The translations under genes and the position numbers were made by a program. The notes under the pieces were generated by a model that was not told where the DNA came from, did no database searches, and worked only from the letters and a program-made list of their open reading frames with translations. A DNA stretch of 35,488 bases from Clostridium sp. CAG:221 (lineage in GTDB: Bacteria; Bacillota; Clostridia; Clostridiales; Clostridiaceae), in the NCBI GenBank assembly GCA_000435835.1, contig FR883393.1, forward strand, positions 1 to 35,488, given 5' to 3'. Shown piece by piece: positions 7,668 to 15,135 of this stretch. Within the stretch, counting starts at the first letter, position 1. Every line of letters begins with the position of its first letter.

Positions 7668-8879
7668 ATGAATACATTAATTAGTGCTGATAATACCTGG
7701 GCACTATTATCAATTATGTGTGTTTCTGTGGCAATAGCTATATGGCTTGAGCAGAAATATGCGTGGGCAGCTAAAATTTCTGGTGCTATATTAGCTCTTA
7801 TATTAGCTATATCATTTACTAATTTAAATATAATACCAACAAATAGCCCGCTTTATGATGATGTAGTATGGGGATTTGCAGTACCTCTTGCCATTCCATT
7901 ATTACTTTTACAATGTAATATAAAAAAGATTTGGAAAGAAACAGGAAGACTTTTAATTATCTTTTTAATTGGAGCAGTAGGATCTTGCATAGGAGCATTT
8001 ATTGGCTATTTCTTATTGAAAAACAATATTAGTGAGTTAAATGGTCTTGCAGCCATGATGACTGGTTCTTACATAGGTGGAGGAATTAACTTTACAGCTT
8101 TAGCAGATGCATTTAGTGTTTCTGGAACTATGATTTCAGCAACAACAGTAGCTGACAATCTTGTAACAGCAACTTCCATGTTTTTATTATTATCAATACC
8201 AGCTGTAGGTTTCTTTAGAAAACATTTTAAACATCCACATATAGATGAAGTAGAGAGCTCTACTGATGGTGCTAGTGCTGAAATTGCAGCTGCAGCTTAT
8301 TGGAGTAAAAAAGAAATTTCTTTAAAAGATATTGCAATTAATTTTGCTTATGCTTCAATTGTAGTTACTATTTCAAGATTAATTGCAGAAGCGTTAGGTA
8401 ACCTTATTCCAACAGGAAATATAATGCTTAATATATGTAATACTTTTTTAGGAAGTCAGTATATTTGGATAACTACTATATCAATAATTGTTTCTATGGC
8501 TTTTGAAAAACAAATTGAAGGTATTTCAGGATACAATGAAATAGGTACATATTTAATTTATTTATTCTTCTTTGTAATAGGTGTTCCAGCATCTATACCA
8601 ATGATTATAACAAATGCACCTTTATTATTTGTTTTTACATTAATAATTGCTTTAACAAATATGATTTTCTGTTTTGTGTTTGGTAAGCTTTTAAAATTCA
8701 ACTTAGAAGATATAGTATTAGCATCTAATGCTAATATAGGAGGTCCAACAACAGCAGTAGCTATGGCTATTTCTAAAGGATGGACAAAACTTATTGGACC
8801 AATTATGCTTATTGGAACTTTAGGGTATGTAATAGGAACTTATTTTGGGATAATTGTAGGTGGCTTATTAGGAGCATAG
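7668..8879 (+). CDS. DUF819 family multi-pass membrane protein (YjcL-like)
   Basis: Integral membrane protein of 403 aa with about ten to eleven hydrophobic segments and conserved glycine-rich stretches: MMTGSYIGGGINFTALADAF in the first half and NANIGGPTTAVAMAISKGW in the second. The internally repeated architecture and length match the DUF819 family (B. subtilis YjcL). Its substrate is unknown, though the fold suggests a secondary transporter of organic solutes. GGAGG (7657-7661) fits the ATG at 7668 (6-nt spacing) better than the ATG at 7665 (3 nt). It stands alone between a terminator and a 428-bp gap. Confidence 0.85.
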   Translation: MNTLISADNTWALLSIMCVSVAIAIWLEQKYAWAAKISGAILALILAISFTNLNIIPTNSPLYDDVVWGFAVPLAIPLLLLQCNIKKIWKETGRLLIIFLIGAVGSCIGAFIGYFLLKNNISELNGLAAMMTGSYIGGGINFTALADAFSVSGTMISATTVADNLVTATSMFLLLSIPAVGFFRKHFKHPHIDEVESSTDGASAEIAAAAYWSKKEISLKDIAINFAYASIVVTISRLIAEALGNLIPTGNIMLNICNTFLGSQYIWITTISIIVSMAFEKQIEGISGYNEIGTYLIYLFFFVIGVPASIPMIITNAPLLFVFTLIIALTNMIFCFVFGKLLKFNLEDIVLASNANIGGPTTAVAMAISKGWTKLIGPIMLIGTLGYVIGTYFGIIVGGLLGA

Positions 8880-8984
8880 TAATGAATAAAGCATTCATAT
8901 ACACATGGTTAGATATTTAAAGATGTGTAATATGGGTGCTTATTATTTTTGGCTTTATAATGAAATATAGATAGAAGATTTTTA

Positions 8985-9219
8985 TAGGGAGGAATTAAAA
9001 AGTGAAAGAAAATAAATTAATTATGAAGCTATTAAAATAGATTGGAAATGGTAATAAGCTGCCTATACATGAAAAGTGGAGGTGGTTTTTTATGTTTAAG
9101 ATAAAAGTAAAGCTTTAGAATGTATATTTAAAGACAAAGTATTGATAAAAAAATATCAAGAAATAATAGAAAATGTGATAAAAAACAGAATAAGTGCTAA
9201 AAAAATACTAAAAGTGTGA
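8985..9219 (+). pseudogene. Possible decayed small gene upstream of the FNT gene
   Basis: In this 428-bp gap a good site (AGGGAGGA) precedes GTG at 9002, but the frame stops after 12 codons. It then continues with protein-like sequence (LPIHEKWRWFFMFKIK), a stop near 9115, and a frame-shifted open stretch (CIFKDKVLIKKYQEIIENVI...) ending at 9219. The pattern suggests a short ORF with nonsense and frameshift damage. No family is recognised, and chance is possible. Confidence 0.25.
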
Positions 9220-9230
9220 TAAAAATCACG
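9215..9230 (+). promoter_or_regulatory. CRP/FNR-family-like activator site
   Basis: TGTGATAAAAATCACG contains the exact inverted repeat GTGAT-4-ATCAC (9216-9229) and fits the TGTGA-N6-TCACA type half-site geometry. Its centre lies 41.5 bp upstream of the start predicted from the -10 box TATTAT (9252-9257), the classical class II activator spacing. Confidence 0.55.
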
Positions 9231-9251
9231 GTAATAAGTGGTAATGTAAGT

Positions 9252-9257
9252 TATTAT
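9252..9257 (+). promoter_or_regulatory. Candidate -10 box of the FNT gene
   Basis: TATTAT gives a predicted start near 9264. No good -35 hexamer is present, consistent with an activator-dependent promoter using the site at 9215-9230. Confidence 0.45.
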
Positions 9258-9307
9258 ATTAACAAGAGATAGTTATAAAAATAACAAATGATGATGGAGG
9301 AAATTTA

Positions 9308-10078
9308 ATGTTTAAGGAAGAGTTTAACAAAGTTGCAGGTGCAGCTAGTGCAAAAAATCAATTATTAAAAAATAATAAGCTAGGATATTTTATTTCATCT
9401 ATGTTAGCAGGAATCTATGTAGGTATGGCCATAATGCTTATTTTTACAATTGGAGGATTACTTACAGCAGCAGGATCAGCAGCCACTAAGATCATAATGG
9501 GTATTTCTTTTGGAGGAGCTTTAAGCTTAGTTGTTTTTGCTGGCTCTGAATTATTTACTGGTAATAATTTTATCATGACAGTTGGATCATTAAATAAAGC
9601 TGTATCATGGATAGATACTATAAAAGTGTGGGTAGCAGCTTTTATTGGTAATTTAGCAGGATCAATACTTGCAGGATATATGTTCTATTTAACAGGGCTT
9701 GCTAAAGGATCAGTTGGAGAATTTATTGCAAATACGGCAGCTACCAAGATGAGTTTGCCAGCTAGTGAATTATTCTTTAGAGGGGTATTTTGTAATATAC
9801 TAGTTTGTTTAGCAGTATGGTGTACTTTTAGATGTAAAGATGATATATCAAAATTAGTAATGATATTCTGGTGCCTATTTATCTTTATAACATGTGGTTT
9901 TGAACATAGTGTTGCTAATATGACATTACTTACTATAGCACTTTTAGCTCCAGGAACAGCAGCAGTAAGCATATCTGGATATATTTATAATATAGGAATG
10001 GTTACTTTAGGTAATATGGTTGGAGGAATACTATTTGTAGCAATTCCATATTACTTAATATCAAAAAAATCACAATAA
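9308..10078 (+). CDS. Formate/nitrite transporter (FNT) family channel
   Basis: Integral membrane protein of 256 aa with six hydrophobic segments, matching the FocA/NirC/hydrosulfide-channel family that forms pentameric pores for small monovalent anions. Signature segments are FAGSELFTGNNF (about 78-89), FFRGVFCNILVCLAVW (about 156-171) and the pore-histidine region CGFEHSVANM (about 197-206, H in the EHS triplet). GGAGG lies 7 bp before the ATG. Family position among formate, nitrite and HS- channels cannot be decided by eye. The CRP/FNR-like site upstream hints at control by redox, nitrite or NO rather than constitutive formate export. Monocistronic, with a strong terminator. Confidence 0.92.
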   Translation: MFKEEFNKVAGAASAKNQLLKNNKLGYFISSMLAGIYVGMAIMLIFTIGGLLTAAGSAATKIIMGISFGGALSLVVFAGSELFTGNNFIMTVGSLNKAVSWIDTIKVWVAAFIGNLAGSILAGYMFYLTGLAKGSVGEFIANTAATKMSLPASELFFRGVFCNILVCLAVWCTFRCKDDISKLVMIFWCLFIFITCGFEHSVANMTLLTIALLAPGTAAVSISGYIYNIGMVTLGNMVGGILFVAIPYYLISKKSQ

Positions 10079-10093
10079 GATAATTAATAAGAG

Positions 10094-10127
10094 CTCTAAT
10101 TTAGTTTGCTAAATTAGAGTTTTTTTT
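10094..10127 (+). terminator. Terminator of the FNT gene
   Basis: CTCTAATTTAG (10094-10104) and CTAAATTAGAG (10109-10119) form a perfect 11-bp stem with a TTTG loop and T8 tail. Confidence 0.95.
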
Positions 10128-10206
10128 ATTAAAATGTATAAGAAAATAATATGATAATATAGATATGTTATTGTATATTATAGATAGAAGAAAGGTTGGA
10201 ATTGAA

Positions 10207-10617
10207 ATGATAAAACCAATTATGAAAGATGTATTATTTTTAGCACAGAAATCAGAAGAAGCCACTAAGGATGATCTATATATTGTTGATGATTTGATAG
10301 ATACATTAAGAGCTAATTTAGATGATTGTGTAGGTATGGCTGCAAATATGATAGGTGTTAAGAAACGTATTATAGTATTTTCAGTAGGAGAGATGATAGT
10401 TCCAATGATTAATCCTATAATAACAGATAAAAAAAATTCTTATGAAACGGAAGAATGTTGTTTGTCACTAACTGGATTTAGAAAGACTAATAGATATGAA
10501 AGTATAGAAGTTGAGTACTTTGATAAAGAGTTTAAAAAACAAAAAGGAAAATTTACAGGATTTGTAGCTCAGATTATCCAGCATGAAATTGATCATTGTA
10601 ATGGAATAATAATTTAA
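10207..10617 (+). CDS. Peptide deformylase-like protein with altered motif I
   Basis: Short (136 aa) member of the peptide deformylase fold, which removes the N-formyl group from nascent proteins. Metal-site motifs are intact: ECCLS (83-87, with C85 as ligand) and QHEIDHCNG (125-133; H126, E127, H130). Motif I reads VGMAANMIG, so the position of the catalytic glutamine (Gln50 of E. coli Def) is Met48, and the glycine before the ligand cysteine is C84. Such variants recur in Firmicutes as second deformylase paralogues, and activity is uncertain. The start was placed at 10207, after AGAAAGGTTGGA; the upstream in-frame ATG at 10165 lacks a binding site. Confidence 0.8.
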   Translation: MIKPIMKDVLFLAQKSEEATKDDLYIVDDLIDTLRANLDDCVGMAANMIGVKKRIIVFSVGEMIVPMINPIITDKKNSYETEECCLSLTGFRKTNRYESIEVEYFDKEFKKQKGKFTGFVAQIIQHEIDHCNGIII

Positions 10618-10636
10618 TAAATAATTATTTAATAGT

Positions 10637-10666
10637 AATGAAGCACTTTTAATGCTTCATTTTTTC
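10637..10666 (+). terminator. Terminator of the deformylase-like gene
   Basis: AATGAAGCA and TGCTTCATT pair around CTTTTAA, followed by T5. Confidence 0.9.
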
Positions 10667-10737
10667 TTCAATAAAAAAATAAAAAACAGTGTTATGATGA
10701 AAAATAGAATAAAGCTGAGAAAAATGGAAAAAAATGA

Positions 10738-10766
10738 TTGACGAAACTTAGTGTAAATGATAACAT
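10738..10766 (+). promoter_or_regulatory. Sigma-A-like promoter for the YczE-type gene
   Basis: TTGACG (10738-10743), a 17-bp spacer and TAACAT (10761-10766) are positioned for a leader of about 25 nt. Confidence 0.6.
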
Positions 10767-10796
10767 AAAAATGTTAAAGAAAGGTTGTGTGTTAAT

Positions 10797-11429
10797 GTGA
10801 AGCTATATATTAAAAAAATATTTTGTTTTTTATTAGGATGTTTTATTATTCAAATAGGATGTGCTGCTTTTATAAATGCAAATACAGGGGGAGATTCTTG
10901 TGTAGTATTTATTCAAGGAATAAGTAAGGCATTAAATATTACTGTTGGTTCTGCAAATTACATATTTATGTTTTGTGCTTTAGTACTATTATTAATTTTT
11001 GCAAGGAATAAAATAAGTTTAGGAACTTTTTTAACTACACTTGCTGCAGGAATGTTTTTAGATATAGCCAATGAAGCTATACAAAAGTTATCTATTGAAT
11101 CAATGCCTTTTGTGGTACGTATACTTGTAGTTGCTATAAGTTGTGTAGTTATTTCTATTGGTTTTTCAATTCAAAAAACTGCTAATTTAGGAGTGGCGCC
11201 ACATGATGAAATTCCATTTGTAATTTCAGAATCATTTAAAATTCAATATAGATGGATTAGAATTTGTTTAGATTTAACATATGTAGTTGCTGGATACTTA
11301 TTAGGTGGAGTTTTTGGTTTAGGAACAATTGTAGCAACATTACTTTTAGGACCTACAATTCAATTTTTCTTACCTATAGTTGAAAGACCAGTAAAGAAGT
11401 TTTTAGGTACTAGTACAGCAATAGTTTAG
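10797..11429 (+). CDS. YczE/YyaS/YitT-type integral membrane protein
   Basis: A 210-aa membrane protein with about five hydrophobic segments. The layout (CFLLGCFIIQIGCAAFINA at the start, GVAPHDEIPF and an RICLDLTYVVAGYLLGG segment in the second half) fits the YczE/YyaS group (COG2364-like), whose biochemical role is unknown. GTG at 10797 is the best start available: AAAGG (10780-10784) lies upstream with a long 12-nt spacing, while the TTG at 10785 abuts the binding site. The gene has its own promoter and terminator. Confidence 0.75.
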   Translation: MKLYIKKIFCFLLGCFIIQIGCAAFINANTGGDSCVVFIQGISKALNITVGSANYIFMFCALVLLLIFARNKISLGTFLTTLAAGMFLDIANEAIQKLSIESMPFVVRILVVAISCVVISIGFSIQKTANLGVAPHDEIPFVISESFKIQYRWIRICLDLTYVVAGYLLGGVFGLGTIVATLLLGPTIQFFLPIVERPVKKFLGTSTAIV

Positions 11430-11443
11430 TTATATAAAATATT

Positions 11444-11473
11444 AAAGCATTAATAAAGAGAATGCTTTTTTTT
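11444..11473 (+). terminator. Terminator of the YczE-type gene
   Basis: AAAGCATT pairs with AATGCTTT around a 9-nt loop, followed by a T8 run. Confidence 0.8.
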
Positions 11474-11504
11474 GGACAAGACTTTAATGATTTAATATAC
11501 ATAT

Positions 11505-11536
11505 AAAAAGAGTTAGGAATTTTCCTAACTCTTTTT
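11505..11536. terminator. Bidirectional terminator between convergent genes
   Basis: AAAAAGAGTTAGGAA (11505-11519) and TTCCTAACTCTTTTT (11522-11536) form a perfect 15-bp stem with A and T flanks on both strands. It mainly serves the minus-strand coat genes. Confidence 0.9.
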
Positions 11537-11549
11537 ATTTAGTAAGGAC

Positions 11550-11852
11550 TTAATCCTTATTAGCAGCTGTGTTGCTAGCACAATTATAGGCACAAGAAAG
11601 CATGTTCACAGGTGATTCATATGGCTTTAACCATTCTTTTTTTACAGCTAATGCTGTAAGAGCTGTATGACCTTCTACCATTTGACCTATAGCAGCAGAG
11701 TAAATAGCTCTAAGTTCAGGAGTAGTACTTGTTAAAGCAGAAGTAAGATAAAGCATTGCTCCATCTTTTGCTGCTGTCATCATACTTTCAGATATTACCT
11801 TATCATCAATATTTACATTGTCTTTAATCAAATCTCCAATTACTTTTAGCAT
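11550..11852 (-). CDS. CotF-like spore coat protein
   Basis: A 100-aa all-helical protein resembling the CotF coat domain found in small clostridial and bacillar spore coat proteins. The typical segment is MMTAAKDGAMLYLTSALTST (24-43), followed by TPELRAIYSAAIGQMVEGHTAL and WLKPYESPVNML near the C-terminus. The ATG is preceded by AAGGAGGA, which overlaps the end of the upstream 71-aa gene (its stop is at 11857-11859), so translation is likely coupled. Localisation to the spore coat is inferred from family resemblance. A clear sporulation sigma promoter was not identified with confidence. Confidence 0.75.
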   Translation of the reverse strand: MLKVIGDLIKDNVNIDDKVISESMMTAAKDGAMLYLTSALTSTTPELRAIYSAAIGQMVEGHTALTALAVKKEWLKPYESPVNMLSCAYNCASNTAANKD

Positions 11853-11856
11853 TTTA

Positions 11857-12072
11857 CTATTCCTCCTTATTAGTTAAAATGTTATTTTCATTAATGAATT
11901 GAATTAATCCATTTATTCTTCCTTCTGCAGCTAGAATGCTTGATTCTGACTGTCTCTTTAAATCTTCATCTGTAATTACAGTGTTTAAAGCTCTTTGCAT
12001 TTTAAGGCCGTCACTTTCAGCTTTTAATATAGCTGTTAAAGATAAAATTTCAACTTGTGAAAGTTGCTTCAT
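11857..12072 (-). CDS. Small helical protein paired with the CotF-like coat gene
   Basis: A 71-aa, mostly helical protein (LTAILKAESDGLKMQRALNT ... EGRINGLIQFINENN) with no signal peptide or membrane segment. It lies 4 bp upstream of the CotF-like gene in the same operon, and such small genes commonly accompany CotF-type coat genes in clostridia. It may form the partner half of a four-helix bundle, but that is inference. The ATG follows TTAGGAG with about 9-10 nt spacing. CATAAAAT about 95 bp upstream on the minus strand resembles a sporulation sigma-E -10 element, weakly supported. Confidence 0.65.
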   Translation of the reverse strand: MKQLSQVEILSLTAILKAESDGLKMQRALNTVITDEDLKRQSESSILAAEGRINGLIQFINENNILTNKEE

Positions 12073-12187
12073 ATTGATATCACTCCTAATAAAATTTTTA
12101 AAAATTAAAAAACATATATCTTAGGATGTGTCATAAGCTTTAAATTATCCTAGGAATTTTATGTAATAAAAATAAAATAAAATTATA

Positions 12188-12217
12188 TTGACTTATTCCG
12201 ACAAAAAAGTATATAAT
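12188..12217 (+). promoter_or_regulatory. Strong sigma-A promoter of codBA
   Basis: TTGACT (12188-12193), an 18-bp spacer and a perfect TATAAT (12212-12217) predict a start near 12224, shortly before the PyrR-type hairpin. Confidence 0.85.
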
Positions 12218-12235
12218 ATCTTCAAGAAAACTAGT

Positions 12236-12415
12236 CCTTTAAATTTAGTCCAGAGAGACTAATAAGGTCGAAAGAATACGGCAGATAAAATAATTAGATA
12301 GAATTAAAGAATAGCGTGATATATGCAAAATATGAAAGTATTTTACGTGCTTAATATGAATATCTAATTATATGTGTAAACGACCTTTCTATATTTTTAG
12401 AAGGGTCGTTTTTTG
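12236..12415 (+). promoter_or_regulatory. PyrR-type attenuator leader (binding loop, antiterminator, terminator)
   Basis: The segment 12236-12267 has the PyrR binding-loop layout: CCTT at 12236 and AAGG at 12264 close a stem around the conserved AGTCCAGAGAGACT (12247-12260). Downstream, AACGACCTTTCTA (12379-12391) and TAGAAGGGTCGTT (12398-12410) with T6 form a terminator. An alternative antiterminator is visible: AAGGTCG (12264-12270) is complementary to CGACCTT (12381-12387), and TAATTAGATA (12291-12300) to TATCTAATTA (12361-12370). In pyr operons, UMP-loaded PyrR stabilises the binding loop, which frees the terminator. By analogy codBA should be shut off when pyrimidines are plentiful. Confidence 0.88.
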
Positions 12416-12462
12416 CACATAAGTACTGGTTTTCCTAAATATACAATTTAGGAGGATTAAAA

Positions 12463-13710
12463 ATGGAAGAAAAATTAATAATGGAAGAAAGAATAGATGA
12501 TCATGATTATGCTTTAGAACATGTTCATCAGAAAGATAAAAAGGGATTCTTTTCAATGTTTGTAGTAATGCTTGGTTTTACATTCTTCTCAGCAAGTATG
12601 CTGACAGGAGGAAACTTAGGGACAGGCTTACCTTTAAAAGATTTCTTTATAGCAGTAGTTATAGGTAATTTAATATTGGCATGTTACACAGGAGCACTGG
12701 CATATATAGGGGCAGATACAGGACTTTCAATGCATTTGCTTGCTAGATATTCTTTTGGAGAAAAGGGATCATATGTAGCATCATTTATAACTAGTATAAC
12801 TCAAATAGGTTGGTTTGGAGTAGGTATAGCAATGTTTGCAATACCAGTGGCAAATAGATTTAATATAAATTTATATCTTTTAGTAGCAATTACAGGTATA
12901 TTAATGACGGCAACAGCTTACTTTGGAATGAAGTCACTAACAATATTAAGTGCTATAGCTGTTCCAGCAATAGCAGTATTAGGTAGTACATCAGTAGCAA
13001 TGGCAACAAGTTCAGTAGGTGGAGTTCAAGGATTAATGAACATAGAACCAACTACTAAAATGGCATTAGTAACGGCGGTAACTTTATGTGTAGGTTCATT
13101 TATAAGTGGAGGAACAGCAACACCAGACTTTGCTAGATTCTCAAAAAATAAAAAAGTTGCAGTATCAACTACAGTTGTAGCATTCTTTATAGGAAATTCA
13201 TTGATGTTCTTATTTGGAGCTGTAGGAGCAATGGTTACAGGAAATTCTGATATAGCAGATGTAATGTTCTCTCAAGGATTAGTAATACCTGCAATATTGG
13301 TTTTAGGATTAAATATATGGACAACTAATGATAATGCTTTATATACATCAGCATTAGGACTTTCAAATATAACAAAGCTTCCTAAAAAGAAATTAGTAAT
13401 AGCATGTGGATTAATTGGAACAGTAGGCTCAATATGGCTAAATAATAATTTTACAGCATTCTTAACTTTTCTAAATTCAATGCTTCCTCCAGTAGGTGGA
13501 ATAATAATAGCAGATTACTTCTTTGTAAAGAAAAGAAAATATGATACTATGGATAATACAAAATTTAAAAATATAAATTGGATTGCAATAGTAGCATTTT
13601 TAGTAGGATTTATAGTGGCTAATGTTGTGTCGGTAGGAGTTATAGCATTAAATGCAATAGTAACAACAATTTTAGTTTATGTAATAGGAACAAAAATAAC
13701 TAACAGATAA
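12463..13710 (+). CDS. codB: Cytosine permease
   Basis: Membrane transporter of the NCS1 nucleobase:cation symporter family that imports cytosine; 415 aa with about 12 hydrophobic segments. Family-typical stretches are FSASMLTGGNLGTGL (about 43-57), SFGEKGSYVASFITSITQIG (about 96-115), SGGTATPDFARFSKN (about 215-229) and NIWTTNDNALYTSALGLSN (about 284-302). GGAGG lies 7 bp before the ATG. It is the first gene of a two-gene operon with codA (12-bp gap), driven by the strong promoter and PyrR-type leader upstream. The assignment as cytosine rather than purine carrier rests on the partner gene and sequence resemblance. Confidence 0.93.
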   Translation: MEEKLIMEERIDDHDYALEHVHQKDKKGFFSMFVVMLGFTFFSASMLTGGNLGTGLPLKDFFIAVVIGNLILACYTGALAYIGADTGLSMHLLARYSFGEKGSYVASFITSITQIGWFGVGIAMFAIPVANRFNINLYLLVAITGILMTATAYFGMKSLTILSAIAVPAIAVLGSTSVAMATSSVGGVQGLMNIEPTTKMALVTAVTLCVGSFISGGTATPDFARFSKNKKVAVSTTVVAFFIGNSLMFLFGAVGAMVTGNSDIADVMFSQGLVIPAILVLGLNIWTTNDNALYTSALGLSNITKLPKKKLVIACGLIGTVGSIWLNNNFTAFLTFLNSMLPPVGGIIIADYFFVKKRKYDTMDNTKFKNINWIAIVAFLVGFIVANVVSVGVIALNAIVTTILVYVIGTKITNR

Positions 13711-13722
13711 GGTGATAATATT

Positions 13723-14988
13723 ATGTTAATTAAGAAAGTAAGACTTTTAGATAGAGATGGATTATTTGATATAAGAATAACAGATGGAAAATTTGAAGCA
13801 ATAGCTGAAGAAATTCAAGCTAAGGAAGGTGAAGAAATTATAGAAGGAAATGGAGCATTAGCTTCAGCTCCTTTTATAGAACCACATATTCATTTAGATA
13901 CTACATTAACAGCTGGAGAGCCAGAGTGGAATAAAAGTGGTACGCTTTTTGAAGGAATTGAAAGATGGTCTCAAAGAAAAGAGTTTTTAACAAAAGAAGA
14001 TGTTAAAAATAGAGCTAAAAAAGCTATTGAATGGCAAGTTGCAAATGGAATTCAATTTATTAGAACTCATGTGGATGTTACTGATGAGAGTTTAGTTGCA
14101 TTAAAAGCAATGGTAGAAGTAAGAGAAGAAGTTAAGGATTATGTTACTTTACAAATAGTTGCTTTCCCACAAGAAGGAATTCTTTCATATCCTAATGGGT
14201 TAGAATTAGTTGAAGAGGCTATAAAATTAGGAGCAGATGTTATTGGAGCTATACCACACTTTGAGTTTACAAGAGAATATGGGGTAGAATCTATAAATAA
14301 GATTTTTGAATTAGCTAAAAAGTATGATGTATTAGTGGATGTTCATTGTGATGAAATAGATGATGAGCAATCAAGATTTTTAGAAGTTGTAGCAACAAGA
14401 GCTTTAGAAAGTGGTTTAAAGAATAAAGTAACAGCAAGCCATACTACTGCTATGGGTTCATATAACAATGCATATACATATAAACTTTTTAGATTATTAA
14501 AGATGTCAGGAATAAACTTTGTGTCTAATCCTTTAGTAAATACACATTTACAAGGAAGATTTGATACATATCCAAAGAGAAGAGGAATAACAAGAGTTAA
14601 AGAATTAAATGAAGCAGGAATTAATGTATGCTTTGGTCATGATGATATATTTGATCCATGGTATCCAATGGGAACAGGAAATATGTTAGAAGTAGTTCAT
14701 TTTGGCTTACATGTATGTCAAATGATGGGATATGATGATATAAATGAGTCATTAAAATTTATCTCAACTAATAGTGCAAGAACATTAAATATAGAAGACA
14801 AGTATGGAATTGAAATAGGCAAGCCAGGAAATTTAATATTACTCAACGCTGAAAGCGGATATGATGCCGTTAGAAGAAGAGCAGAAGTATTATATTCTAT
14901 AAGAGAAGGAAGAGTAATTGCTAAAACTATACCAAGCAAGTCTTATATAAATGTGAATGAAGAAAAAGAAGTGACATTTAAAAGATAG
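13723..14988 (+). CDS. codA: Cytosine deaminase
   Basis: Cytosolic amidohydrolase that converts cytosine to uracil plus ammonia for pyrimidine salvage; 421 aa, very close in length and sequence to E. coli CodA. Metal and catalytic residues are intact: PHIHLDTT (H55, H57), HCDEIDDEQ (H208, E211), TASHTTAM (H240) and FGHDDIFDPWYP (D307 at the conserved Asp position). The PKRRGITRVKEL stretch and AGINVCFGHDD are also typical. AAGGTGA overlapping the codB stop is the ribosome binding site, so the two genes are translationally close. Together with codB it feeds uracil to uracil phosphoribosyltransferase, consistent with PyrR-type control. Confidence 0.95.
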   Translation: MLIKKVRLLDRDGLFDIRITDGKFEAIAEEIQAKEGEEIIEGNGALASAPFIEPHIHLDTTLTAGEPEWNKSGTLFEGIERWSQRKEFLTKEDVKNRAKKAIEWQVANGIQFIRTHVDVTDESLVALKAMVEVREEVKDYVTLQIVAFPQEGILSYPNGLELVEEAIKLGADVIGAIPHFEFTREYGVESINKIFELAKKYDVLVDVHCDEIDDEQSRFLEVVATRALESGLKNKVTASHTTAMGSYNNAYTYKLFRLLKMSGINFVSNPLVNTHLQGRFDTYPKRRGITRVKELNEAGINVCFGHDDIFDPWYPMGTGNMLEVVHFGLHVCQMMGYDDINESLKFISTNSARTLNIEDKYGIEIGKPGNLILLNAESGYDAVRRRAEVLYSIREGRVIAKTIPSKSYINVNEEKEVTFKR

Positions 14989-15002
14989 TGGAGAATGTTT
15001 TT

Positions 15003-15036
15003 AAAAAGAGTTAGTGCTCATAGCTAGCTCTTTTTT
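15003..15036 (+). terminator. Terminator of codBA
   Basis: AAAAAGAGTTAG (15003-15014) pairs with CTAGCTCTTTTT (15024-15035, one G-U pair), ending in T6. Confidence 0.85.
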
Positions 15037-15135
15037 GCTAGAGGAAAATTACCAGATGGCTGATGGAAGAGCAAGGTAAGTAATAGAATTAAATTTTTTA
15101 TAGTATAATATAAAAAACTTATATGGAGCAAAAAT

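Noticed and set aside
10165..10206. Upstream start of the deformylase-like gene
   Set aside because: No ribosome binding site before 10165; AGAAAGGTTGGA directly precedes the ATG at 10207, where the family sequence begins.
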